Assembly (NCBI RefSeq): GCF_002902985.1
Contig: NZ_CP026167.1
Span: 558,001 to 622,000 of the forward strand
Direction: 5' to 3'
From: Leclercia sp. LSNIH1
Lineage (GTDB): Bacteria > Pseudomonadota > Gammaproteobacteria > Enterobacterales > Enterobacteriaceae
Length of the DNA stretch: 64,000 bases
Below are positions 32,576 to 39,982 of this stretch, one piece after another (position 1 is the first letter of the stretch; the number at the start of each line of letters is the position of its first letter). Under the pieces are notes generated by a model that was given only the letters and a program-made list of their open reading frames with translations, was not told where the DNA came from and made no database searches. Position numbers and translations under genes: made by a program.

Positions 32576-32965
32576 AACCCGAAATTAAATCTCCAGCGGC
32601 AAAAGTAGTCAGATAAGCACAACACCCGCAGCGGCTCCCTGTTCCGGCTGAAAATCGCCGAAGCGTTGACGGGAGGCCGGGGCGAGGCGCAGGGATGCGC
32701 CGAGAGGGGGCGACCTACAGGGATGTAGGATCGCCCCCGACCCGATAGCCGGAAGGAATAAGCTGAGGGCACCGCGAAGCGGCGATTTTCCTGGCCGGGA
32801 GCCGGGGTGGTCAGGGGGGCGGCGGCGAGCCCCCCTGACACGTTCACGGGTTCTGGCGCCCCAGAGAAGCATTGAACGTAAAGTGAACGGAACCGCCAAC
32901 AGAGCCGCATGTTCTCCTGCACGCACAAAAAAGCCGGGTGGCGGCTACGCCTTACCCGGCCTACG
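32571..32965. repeat. 395-bp hairpin-rich repeat, copy 1
   Basis: First of two direct copies with a 401-bp period; by eye about 13 of 395 bases differ. Internal structure includes GGGGGCGA...TCGCCCCC (about 32707-32739), GTCAGGGGGGC...GCCCCCCTGAC (about 32810-32839), an 11-bp arm GAAAATCGCCG (32650-32660) matched by CGGCGATTTTC (32780-32790), and a terminal REP (32932-32965). Its left edge supplies the ATG of the Ash-like frame. Open frames run through it on the - strand, but their coding status is doubtful. Confidence 0.9.
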
Positions 32966-32971
32966 TCCCTC

Positions 32972-33366
32972 CGCATAACCCGAAATTAAATCTCCAGCAG
33001 CGAAAAGGGCCAGGTAAGCACAACACCCGCAGCGGCTCCCTGGTCCGGCTGAAAATCGCCGAAGCGTTGACGGGAGGCCGGGGCGAGGCGCAGGGACGCG
33101 CCGAGAGGGGGCGACCTACAGGGATGTAGGATCGCCCCCGACCCGATAGCCGGAAGGAATAAGCTGAGGGCACCGCGAAGCGGCGATTTTCCTGGCCGGG
33201 AGCCGGGGTGGTCAGGGGGGCGGCGGCGAGCCCCCCTGACACGTTCACGGGTTCTGGCGCCCCAGAGAAGCATTGAACGTAAAGTGAACGGAACCGCCAA
33301 CGGAGCCGCATGTTCCCCTGTACACACAAAAAAGCCGGGTGGCGGCTACGCCTTACCCGGCCTACG
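32972..33366. repeat. 395-bp hairpin-rich repeat, copy 2
   Basis: Tandem partner of the 32571-32965 copy, beginning CGCATAACCCGAAATTAAAT and ending in the same REP just before gntU. All internal hairpins are kept. Most differences cluster in the first 60 bases and near the REP. Confidence 0.9.
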
Positions 33367-33380
33367 GTTTACGGTAGCCG

Positions 33381-34721
33381 CTAGCTCAACAACGTAAACG
33401 CAATCATCCCGACAATCGCCCCGGTCGTCCCGAGGATAGTTTCCATCATCGTCCAGGTCTTCAGCGTCTGCGCTTCCGTCGCCCCGGTAAATTTACCGAA
33501 CAACCAGAATCCCGCGTCGTTCACATGAGAGACCACAATAGATCCCCCCGCGATACAGATAGAGAGCGCCGCCATCTGCGCGCCGGAGTAGTTCAGCTGT
33601 TCAATCACCGGCATCACCAGCCCGACGGCGGTCAAACAGGCCACGGTAGCGGAGCCCTGAATGATACGCACCGCCGCAGCCAGCACGAAGCAGGTCACCG
33701 CAATCGGCAGACCCATACCGGTAAGCGCCCCACCTAACGCCGGGCCAACGCCGGAATCCACCAGCACCTGCTTGAACACGCCGCCCGCACCGATCACCAG
33801 CAGAATAATACCCGCCGGCTGCAGCGCTGCACCGCAGATCTCCATCACGCGGTCTTTTGCCATGCCCTGGCGCATTGCCAGACCATAAATCGCCACCAGA
33901 CAGGCCACCAGGATCGCCGTGAACGGGTGACCGATAAACTCAAACCATTCGTAGGCGGTAGAGCCTTCCGGCACAAAGCGCGCGGCGATGGTTTTGAGCC
34001 CGACCAGCACCAGCGGCAGCAGGATCAGGGCAAGGCTAAAGCCGAAGGAGGGCATTTTGTTTTCGCCCAGATGCGGCTCGGTGATCTCGTCAGGAATGTG
34101 CAACTCAACGTAACGGCTGATAAAGTTACCCCACAGCGGACCGGCAATGAGCATGCCCGGGATTGCCGCGCACAGGCCGATGAGGATCATCCAGCCAAAA
34201 TCAGCGTGCATCTGCGAGGCCAGCAGCATCGGCGCGGGGCCAGGCAGCAGGAACGCGGCGGCGGCGGCGACACCGGCAAACAGCGGAATAACAAGCTTCA
34301 CAAGGTTGGTGCCGGTGTGGCGCGCCATCGAAAACGCCACGCTAATCAGCAGCACTACCGCCACTTCAAAAAACAGCGGCAGGGCGCAAATCAGACCGGC
34401 CAGACCGATGGCGTAATGCGCCCGGCTGTGACCGAAAGATTTCAGCATCTTGACGGCGATCTGATCGACCGCGCCGGTTTCATGCAGGATTTTGCCAAAC
34501 ATCGCGCCAAGCGCGACCACAATCGCCAGGAAGCCCAGCGTGCCTCCCATCCCTTTTTCCATGGTCGCAGCGATTTTGTCGAGCGGCATGCCGGAAAAGA
34601 GACCTGCACCAATAGAGACCACCATCAAAGCCACGAAGGCGTGCATACGGGCCTTCATGACCAAAAACAGCAGTAGCAGCACGGAGCCTACTGCTGTTAA
34701 AACAAGCGTTAACGTACTCAA
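33381..34721 (-). CDS. gntU: GntU, low-affinity gluconate transporter
   Basis: A 446-residue GntP-family permease with the E. coli GntU length. It is a multi-helix inner-membrane protein with LPGPAPMLLASQ in place of the GntT PPHPGPTA block, and SHVNDAGFWLFGKFTG near the end. It imports gluconate at high concentration. Three bases separate it from gntK, so gntKU is an operon. In E. coli yhgN follows directly; here two 395-bp repeats lie downstream. Confidence 0.97.
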   Translation of the reverse strand: MSTLTLVLTAVGSVLLLLFLVMKARMHAFVALMVVSIGAGLFSGMPLDKIAATMEKGMGGTLGFLAIVVALGAMFGKILHETGAVDQIAVKMLKSFGHSRAHYAIGLAGLICALPLFFEVAVVLLISVAFSMARHTGTNLVKLVIPLFAGVAAAAAFLLPGPAPMLLASQMHADFGWMILIGLCAAIPGMLIAGPLWGNFISRYVELHIPDEITEPHLGENKMPSFGFSLALILLPLVLVGLKTIAARFVPEGSTAYEWFEFIGHPFTAILVACLVAIYGLAMRQGMAKDRVMEICGAALQPAGIILLVIGAGGVFKQVLVDSGVGPALGGALTGMGLPIAVTCFVLAAAVRIIQGSATVACLTAVGLVMPVIEQLNYSGAQMAALSICIAGGSIVVSHVNDAGFWLFGKFTGATEAQTLKTWTMMETILGTTGAIVGMIAFTLLS

Positions 34722-34724
34722 AAC

Positions 34725-35252
34725 TTACTGCCTTTTGTTGATGACCTCAATGGTGCTTGCCACAACACCGTCTAACGGTTGATCGATATCGACCACCAGC
34801 ACATCGCTTTCATCTGCGCCCGGCTCTTGCAGGGTTTCAAACTGCGTCACCAGCATCTGGGTCTTAAAGAAGTGCCCTTTGCGCGCTTTCAGACGGCTTT
34901 CGATCACCTCAAAGTCGCCCTTCAGGTAGATGAAAGAGAGGTTGGCGTTACCTTCGCGAAGCTGGTCGCGGTAGGCTTTTTTCAACGCAGAGCAGACGAT
35001 CAGCGAGACTTTGTTGGTGCGCTGCATGGCAAACGCCGCATCGTTCAGGGCCTGCAGCCATGGTTTACGATCGTCGTCGTTCAGCGGCTCACCTGAGGCC
35101 ATTTTGTTGATGTTGCTGCGCGGATGGAGAAAATCACCATCAAGAAACGCAGCATGGATTTGATGTGCCACTTCGCTGGCAACGGCGGACTTACCGCTAC
35201 CGGAAACGCCCATCAGGACATAAACGTGGTGATCTGGATTTGTGGTGCTCAA
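34725..35252 (-). CDS. gntK: GntK, gluconokinase
   Basis: A 175-residue P-loop kinase, thermoresistant gluconokinase of E. coli length. It forms 6-phosphogluconate from gluconate for the Entner-Doudoroff and pentose phosphate routes. The P-loop is VLMGVSGSGKSAVA near 12-25; FLDGDFLHPRSNINKMASG is the substrate region and CSALKKAYRDQLR a later family block. It is the first gene of gntKU, with two overlapping GntR operators 19-47 bp upstream and a candidate CRP site further up. Confidence 0.97.
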   Translation of the reverse strand: MSTTNPDHHVYVLMGVSGSGKSAVASEVAHQIHAAFLDGDFLHPRSNINKMASGEPLNDDDRKPWLQALNDAAFAMQRTNKVSLIVCSALKKAYRDQLREGNANLSFIYLKGDFEVIESRLKARKGHFFKTQMLVTQFETLQEPGADESDVLVVDIDQPLDGVVASTIEVINKRQ

Positions 35253-35270
35253 AGTATGTCCCTCAGTCGA

Positions 35271-35299
35271 TTGTTACGGGTAACAGTTATCGGTAACAT
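35271..35299. promoter_or_regulatory. Two overlapping GntR operators of gntKU
   Basis: TTGTTACGGGTAACAG (35271-35286) and CAGTTATCGGTAACAT (35284-35299) each match the GntR palindrome at about 13 of 16 bases and share three bases. Confidence 0.7.
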
Positions 35300-35353
35300 T
35301 GTCCTGCCGGGGCTGAAGAGAAGCAATATCCAAACGTGCGCGAAGTGAATAAG

Positions 35354-35369
35354 TGTGAGCTAGTTCAAA
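35354..35369. promoter_or_regulatory. Candidate CRP site upstream of gntK
   Basis: TGTGA-GCTAGT-TCAAA matches the CRP consensus TGTGA-N6-TCACA at 9 of 10 core bases, about 100 bp before gntK, where cAMP-CRP activation is expected. It lies just beyond the gntR stop. Confidence 0.55.
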
Positions 35370-35378
35370 CTTGTCACG

Positions 35379-36374
35379 CTAAATAGATCCGCCTGGTGAC
35401 AGGGTGAAACCTAAATCTAACATTTTAGGCGACACCGCTTCACCACGAATGCGCGCCAGCAGGCGTTCCGCACCGATACGGCCCATGCGTTCACGCGGCG
35501 TCAGGACGCTCGCCAGACGCGGCTCCATGACCTGGCCGATGTCGTGACCGTGGAAACCGGCAATCGCCATATCCTGCGGGATTTTCAGGCCCAGACGCTG
35601 GCATTCAAAAGCGGCGCCCACCGCGAGGTCATCGTTAGTACAGAAGATGCCATCAAGCTGCGGATATTCACGACGCGCCTGACGCATCAGCTCAATGCCG
35701 GAGGTGTAGGAAGAGGACTGCTCTACCATCACACTGTAGGGCGTTAAGTTCGCGTCGAGCATCGCCTGCTCGTACCCCTTCTGTTTGATGATAGTACGTT
35801 CGTCCAGACGTGCGCCAAGATAGGCGACATGGCGATGGCCGCGGGCGATGATCGCCGCCGTCATCTGCCGGGCCGCTTCAAAGTTATCGAACCCGACCGC
35901 GATATCCAGGCACGGCGACTGGCTGTCCATCAGCTCCACCACCGGAATACCCGCCACTTCGATCATCTTCAGCGTGCGTGGGGTGTGGGTGCGTTCGGTC
36001 AGGATCAGGCCGTCAATGTTCCAGGAAAGCATAGATTCGAGACGCTCCTCTTCCAGCTCCGGCTTGTAGCCGTAGTGGGCGAGCATGGTCTGATAGCCAA
36101 AGGCGTCGGTGACGCTTTCGATGCCGCGAAGCACCTCGGCGAAAACCTGGTTGGTTAAGGAGGGAAGCAGGACGCCCACCGCACGGCTGGTCGCATTCGA
36201 GAGAATGTCGGGTGCACGGTTGGGGATATAACCCAGTTCATCGAGAGCAGCAGCAATCTTGCCACGTAAGGCCACGGAAACCTGTTCCGGGTTACGTAAA
36301 AAACGGCTGACCGTCATTTTGGTCACACCGACGCGATCGGCGACATCCTGAAGTACGGGGCGTTTCTTTTTCAT
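35379..36374 (-). CDS. gntR: GntR, LacI-family repressor of gluconate genes
   Basis: A 331-residue LacI/GalR-family repressor with the E. coli length. The DNA-binding headpiece is RPVLQDVADRVGVTKMTVSRFLRNPEQVS with hinge AAALDELGYIPNRA. The periplasmic-binding-like effector domain (AVGVLLPSLTNQVFAEVLRGIE ... IFCTNDDLAVGAAFECQRLGLKIP) senses gluconate. Targets in this window are the operators before gntT and gntK. It is upstream of gntKU with its own promoter. Confidence 0.97.
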   Translation of the reverse strand: MKKKRPVLQDVADRVGVTKMTVSRFLRNPEQVSVALRGKIAAALDELGYIPNRAPDILSNATSRAVGVLLPSLTNQVFAEVLRGIESVTDAFGYQTMLAHYGYKPELEEERLESMLSWNIDGLILTERTHTPRTLKMIEVAGIPVVELMDSQSPCLDIAVGFDNFEAARQMTAAIIARGHRHVAYLGARLDERTIIKQKGYEQAMLDANLTPYSVMVEQSSSYTSGIELMRQARREYPQLDGIFCTNDDLAVGAAFECQRLGLKIPQDMAIAGFHGHDIGQVMEPRLASVLTPRERMGRIGAERLLARIRGEAVSPKMLDLGFTLSPGGSI

Positions 36375-36425
36375 CGTCCTGAGAAATCATGAGTGAGAGA
36401 TTTTCTCAGTTTATCACGGACAAAG

Positions 36426-36457
36426 CGCAACCTTCCCCGTTTAAAGGGAAGGTTGCG
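36426..36457 (-). terminator. Hairpin terminator after yhhW
   Basis: Perfect 12-bp stem CGCAACCTTCCC / GGGAAGGTTGCG with an 8-base loop, 7 bases after the yhhW stop. The T-tract on the - strand is short (CTTTG), so efficiency is uncertain. Confidence 0.6.
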
Positions 36458-36464
36458 TAATTAT

Positions 36465-37160
36465 TTAGACCGGCGGCAGGTCGAACAGCAGGATTTCAGC
36501 GGCGCTGTCAGCATGGACAGAGATCGCCTGCTCATCCCAGATGGCCAGACCGTCGCTGGTGGTCGCTTTAGTGCCGTTGATGGTCACGTCGCCTTTCACC
36601 ACCTGGATCCACACTTTACGGTTGGCGGCAATCTGGTGCACAGACTGCTCATCTTTCGCCAGCGCCCAACGGTACAGCTCCATATCCTGATGCACTTTCA
36701 GCGAACCTTCACGCGCATCCGGTGACAGGACCAGCTGTTTACCCTGCTGCGCGTCAAAGCGGCGTTGCTCGTAGCGCGGGGTGATGCCTTTCGCTTCTGG
36801 AATGATCCAGATTTGATAGAGGTGCAGTTTTTCCGTTTTGCTCGGGTTGTATTCAGAGTGACGCACTCCGGTACCCGCACTCATAATCTGGAACTCACCC
36901 GCTGGCACCTGCTCTTTATTACCCATGCTGTCCTGGTGCTCCACCGCCCCTTCCAGCACGTAAGTCAGGATTTCCATATCTTTGTGCGGGTGGGTACCGA
37001 AGCCCTGGCCTGCGTCAATCACGTCATCGTTGATCACGCGCAGTGCCGAGAAGCCCATAAAATTCGGGTCGTAATAATCGGCGAACGAGAAGCTGTGCCA
37101 TGAGTCCAGCCAGCCATGATTTGCGTGTCCACGGTCGTTTGCTTTGCGTAAGAAGATCAT
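36465..37160 (-). CDS. yhhW: YhhW, pirin-family quercetin 2,3-dioxygenase
   Basis: A 231-residue bicupin of the pirin family, the E. coli YhhW length, when started at the ATG at 37160 (MIFLRKANDRGHANHGWLDS) preceded by GAGGG. The metal site is in the N-terminal cupin: GTHPHKDMEILTYVLEG and the later AGTGVRHSEYNPS. E. coli YhhW degrades quercetin in vitro; its natural substrate is unknown. It lies 123 bp after yhhX on the same strand. Confidence 0.94.
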   Translation of the reverse strand: MIFLRKANDRGHANHGWLDSWHSFSFADYYDPNFMGFSALRVINDDVIDAGQGFGTHPHKDMEILTYVLEGAVEHQDSMGNKEQVPAGEFQIMSAGTGVRHSEYNPSKTEKLHLYQIWIIPEAKGITPRYEQRRFDAQQGKQLVLSPDAREGSLKVHQDMELYRWALAKDEQSVHQIAANRKVWIQVVKGDVTINGTKATTSDGLAIWDEQAISVHADSAAEILLFDLPPV

Positions 37161-37283
37161 TGTTTTTACCCTCAGTTCGTTTCGATGGAGTAAGTGTGGA
37201 CGCAATCGACCTGGGATCATAGAGGGTGAAAATTGACTCCTCTGTTCAAAATATCTGAACAAGCACAGAGGAGTCATTCAGGC

Positions 37284-38321
37284 TTATCGGGCAAGGGTTA
37301 TCGTGGCAGGTGATGCCTGTTCGAAGGCGCGTTCAAGGATTTCCAGGTTGGTCATCACTTCAATTTCCTTGACGTAATTTGGCGCGCCGCAGGTGAGGGT
37401 CTGGTACAGCGCATCGTAGACCTGGCCATAGTCGCCGGTGCCCGGTTTGATCTCCTCTTTCACCGTCACACCCGCGTCGTTAACGTACTCCAGCACGCCC
37501 ACGGAATCGTCCGCCGCAAACCCTGGTTCACCCGGCATGATATTAGCCTTCAGGCTGGTCTCCTGCTGGTCGATACCGTATTTGATAAACGAGCCTTTGG
37601 TGCCGTGAACGATAAATTTCGGGTAATCGGTCTTTACCAGATGGCTGGTTTTGACAATCGCTTTCAGGTCGCCGTAGAAGAGCTGTGCTTCAAAGGTATC
37701 GTCCGGGTTGACTTTATTACGCAGGCTGCGGATGTCATAGGCCACGTGATCCGGGCGGCCAAACAGGCTGATTATCTGGTCCATGGTATGGACGCCAAGG
37801 CCATAGAAGGAGCCATCCTGCGGCAGGCCGGGTTTGGTCTCCGCCACCGGGCGGTAGTAATCGAAGTGGCTTTCGATTTCGACAATCTCGCCCAGCTTGC
37901 CGCTCTCAATCGCCTGCTTCGCGGTAAGGAAGCAGGTGTCAAAGCGACGGTTCTGATAGGGCGTGACGGTCAGCCCTTTGCTGGGCGCCAGCTCGAACAG
38001 CGTTTTCGCCTCGGCCATCGTCGGGGTAAATGGCTTCTCCACCAGCACGTTTTTACCCGCTTCCAGCGCGCGTTTCGCATACTCAAAATGGCTGTCGGCA
38101 TGGGTACAGACGATCACCAGCTTCACCTCGGGATCGTTCAATACCTCGTCGAGATCGCTGGTGAAGTGAATATGGGAGTACTGCGGAGACTGCTCTTCCG
38201 GTTTCGGGTGGCGGCGGAAGATATGCGCCACATGCCAGCTGGCTTTACGGGTAAGTACATAGGGAAGGTGATAGCGGGTGGTGCTTTTGCCAAATCCAAT
38301 AAATGCGCAGTGTAGTGTCAT
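37284..38321 (-). CDS. yhhX: YhhX, Gfo/Idh/MocA-family oxidoreductase
   Basis: A 345-residue NAD(P)-dependent dehydrogenase-like protein of E. coli YhhX length. The Rossmann start is CAFIGFGKSTTRYHLPYVL, EKPFTPTMAEA carries the conserved EKP lysine, and YGLGVHTMDQIISLFGRP holds the catalytic-type histidine. Its substrate is unknown. The ATG at 38321 with AGGA fits the family better than a start 11 codons earlier. A clear paralog with shared blocks lies at 54719-55753 in the PTS islet. Confidence 0.93.
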   Translation of the reverse strand: MTLHCAFIGFGKSTTRYHLPYVLTRKASWHVAHIFRRHPKPEEQSPQYSHIHFTSDLDEVLNDPEVKLVIVCTHADSHFEYAKRALEAGKNVLVEKPFTPTMAEAKTLFELAPSKGLTVTPYQNRRFDTCFLTAKQAIESGKLGEIVEIESHFDYYRPVAETKPGLPQDGSFYGLGVHTMDQIISLFGRPDHVAYDIRSLRNKVNPDDTFEAQLFYGDLKAIVKTSHLVKTDYPKFIVHGTKGSFIKYGIDQQETSLKANIMPGEPGFAADDSVGVLEYVNDAGVTVKEEIKPGTGDYGQVYDALYQTLTCGAPNYVKEIEVMTNLEILERAFEQASPATITLAR

Positions 38322-38546
38322 GATGTTGTTCCTGGCTAAGGTCTCTGCCTTCAACCATAGCGCAACCTGCTGGCGAATTTAACCCCATCAATCTTTTAGG
38401 CTTATTCCGGGGGGAAAACCGCGCGGTGAATATATTGCTATATCGAATCCGAAAATAAGGGGCATAACCTTGACCCTGCTGCTGAATCCCAGGATAAGAA
38501 GGCAGTCAAATTAACATGCTCGCGAAAGGAGTCGCGCTCATTTTCT

Positions 38547-39194
38547 ATGGACAGAAAATACCTCGCGTTAAATAGCGCACTTCTCTTCTGGCTGCTCGCC
38601 CTGGTCGCCTGGGGCTTCAACGCCCGCTCCCTGACGTGGCTGTTCGCGGCATTAACCCTAATGGCTTTTAGTCTCCCTCTCCTATCTAATCAGGTTAACC
38701 TCATGTTTAAAAAACAAAAAAAGATCGAAACTGACAAGCAAGAAATCCTCCCTCAGGCACCGGTCATTGAAAAAGAACCTACTGCGGTGGAGAAGTACGG
38801 CACCACCGTCATAGCCAGCGATGTGCAATTTGAAGGCAATATCGTTTCCGGCGGGCACGTCTATGTTCACGGCACACTGAACGGCAATATCGACTCTAAA
38901 GAGAGCCTGATAAAAATTATGCGTGGCGGCCAGGTGGAGGGAAACATCACCTGCCGGGAGCTGATCGTGGACGGTAAGGTCATCGGTCAGTGCAGCAGCG
39001 ATACTATTGAAATCTGCGAAAATGGTCAGATTACCGGCACCCTGCTCTACCGGACCCTGGCGATCAAAAAAGGCGGCGTCTTTTCCGGGCAGGCGGAGGT
39101 CTTACCGACTGTGACGGAGAAGAACAACGTGGTGGGTATGATAAAAGAGAACCTGTCTGATATGCCGGATCGCCTGCATTCACAAAAGCTTTAA
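38547..39194 (+). CDS. Membrane-anchored bactofilin (CcmA-like polymer-forming protein)
   Basis: A 215-residue protein with two N-terminal membrane helices (about 8-25 and 29-46). A short charged linker (KKQKKIETDKQEI) leads into a bactofilin beta-helix domain at about 80-185 (TTVIASDVQFEGNIVSGGHVYVHGTLNGNI ... GGQVEGNITCRELIVDGKVIGQC). Bactofilins polymerise without nucleotide and shape cells; the Proteus relative CcmA affects cell curvature. AAGGAG is 15 bases before the ATG, further than ideal, but no better start exists. It is convergent with ryhB, whose terminator begins 2 bases after its stop. I do not recall it at this site in K-12. Confidence 0.88.
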   Translation: MDRKYLALNSALLFWLLALVAWGFNARSLTWLFAALTLMAFSLPLLSNQVNLMFKKQKKIETDKQEILPQAPVIEKEPTAVEKYGTTVIASDVQFEGNIVSGGHVYVHGTLNGNIDSKESLIKIMRGGQVEGNITCRELIVDGKVIGQCSSDTIEICENGQITGTLLYRTLAIKKGGVFSGQAEVLPTVTEKNNVVGMIKENLSDMPDRLHSQKL

Positions 39195-39196
39195 AC

Positions 39197-39290
39197 AAAA
39201 AAAAGCCAGCGAGACGCTGGCTAAAATAATACTGGAAGCAATGTGAGCAATGTCGTGCTTTCAGGTTTCCGTCGTGGACTCCCTGAACGC
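39197..39290 (-). ncRNA. ryhB: RyhB small regulatory RNA
   Basis: On the - strand the 94-nt segment starts GCGTTCAGGGAGTCC and carries the highly conserved core ACCTGAAAGCACGACATTGC followed by TCACATTGCTTCCAGTATTA. It ends in a terminator stem AGCCAGCGTCTCGCTGGCT with eight T residues. This is the RyhB sRNA, which with Hfq down-regulates iron-using protein mRNAs when iron is scarce. It sits between yhhX and yhhY as in E. coli, here with a bactofilin gene on one side. A Fur box overlaps its promoter. Confidence 0.95.
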
Positions 39291-39296
39291 AAGACA

Positions 39297-39315
39297 ATAA
39301 TAATCATTCTCATTC
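39297..39315 (-). promoter_or_regulatory. Fur box of the ryhB promoter
   Basis: GAATGAGAATGATTATTAT on the - strand, 7-25 bases upstream of the inferred RyhB start, resembles the E. coli ryhB Fur box and allows iron-dependent repression. Confidence 0.8.
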
Positions 39316-39411
39316 GCACTTGTCCAATACTTTTTTGCAAAAAATGGCGGTTGACGCACATTTCAAACTCATGGATGTTGGAAAGGAACCTAACTGACTG
39401 AGGAAGAAGGA

Positions 39412-39900
39412 ATGAATGAGATAGTGATACGCCACGTTGAAGCCGCCGATGCCGAAGCTTTACGCCTGCTTAATACCCATCCGGGGGTGTATCACCAGAC
39501 ACTACAGCTTCCTCATCCGTCGATGGAGATGTGGCAGGAACGGGTAATGAAAAAGCCGGGCAGACGCCATCTGGTGGCCTGCCTGGACGATAAGGTTGTC
39601 GGTCATCTGGCGCTGGACGTGATGGAAAACCCCCGACGCAGCCACGTGGCGACCTTTGGCATCAGTGTCTCTGCCGAGGTGCAGGGGCGCGGGGCGGGCA
39701 GCGCATTGATGCGGGAGATGATCAACCTGTGCGATAACTGGCTGCGCATCGAGCGCATTGAATTGACGGTGTTTGCCGACAACGCGCCTGCCATTGCCTT
39801 GTACCGCAAGTATGGATTTGAGGTGGAAGGCACCGGGAAGAGATTCGCCCTGCGTGACGGCGAATTTGTGGATGCGCTCTATATGGCGCGGGTTAAGTGA
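39412..39900 (+). CDS. yhhY: YhhY/AaaT, GNAT-family L-amino acid N-acetyltransferase
   Basis: A 162-residue GNAT acetyltransferase of E. coli YhhY length. The acetyl-CoA site is VSAEVQGRGAGSALMREMINLCD, followed by LTVFADNAPAIALYRKYGFEVEGTGKR. E. coli YhhY (AaaT) acetylates some amino acids such as phenylalanine and methionine; the main role in the cell is uncertain. It has its own promoter region after ryhB and is followed by a REP pair. Confidence 0.95.
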   Translation: MNEIVIRHVEAADAEALRLLNTHPGVYHQTLQLPHPSMEMWQERVMKKPGRRHLVACLDDKVVGHLALDVMENPRRSHVATFGISVSAEVQGRGAGSALMREMINLCDNWLRIERIELTVFADNAPAIALYRKYGFEVEGTGKRFALRDGEFVDALYMARVK

Positions 39901-39904
39901 GTAT

Positions 39905-39976
39905 TGCCCGGTGACGCGTAGCGATCCGGGCCTACGAAACCTTGTAGGCCGGGTAAGGCGGAGCCGCCACCCGGCA
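39905..39976. repeat. REP pair (BIME) between yhhY and ggt
   Basis: Units at 39905-39936 (TGCCCGGTGACGCGTAGC...) and 39944-39976 (GTAGGCCGGGTAAGGCGG...), in opposite orientation, in a convergent gene gap. Confidence 0.78.
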
Positions 39977-39982
39977 AACCGT

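Noticed and set aside
32386-32976. 196-codon minus-strand open frame through repeat copy 1
   Set aside because: It begins in the REP of one repeat and crosses the whole hairpin-rich copy, so an independent gene is doubtful; its C-terminal end WWAGRWHRKVRR competes with the Ash-like frame and is noted there.
31383-33380. Complete integrated satellite prophage
   Set aside because: No integrase, alpha primase, capsid-size gene or tRNA attachment site; only an immunity-like fragment is present.
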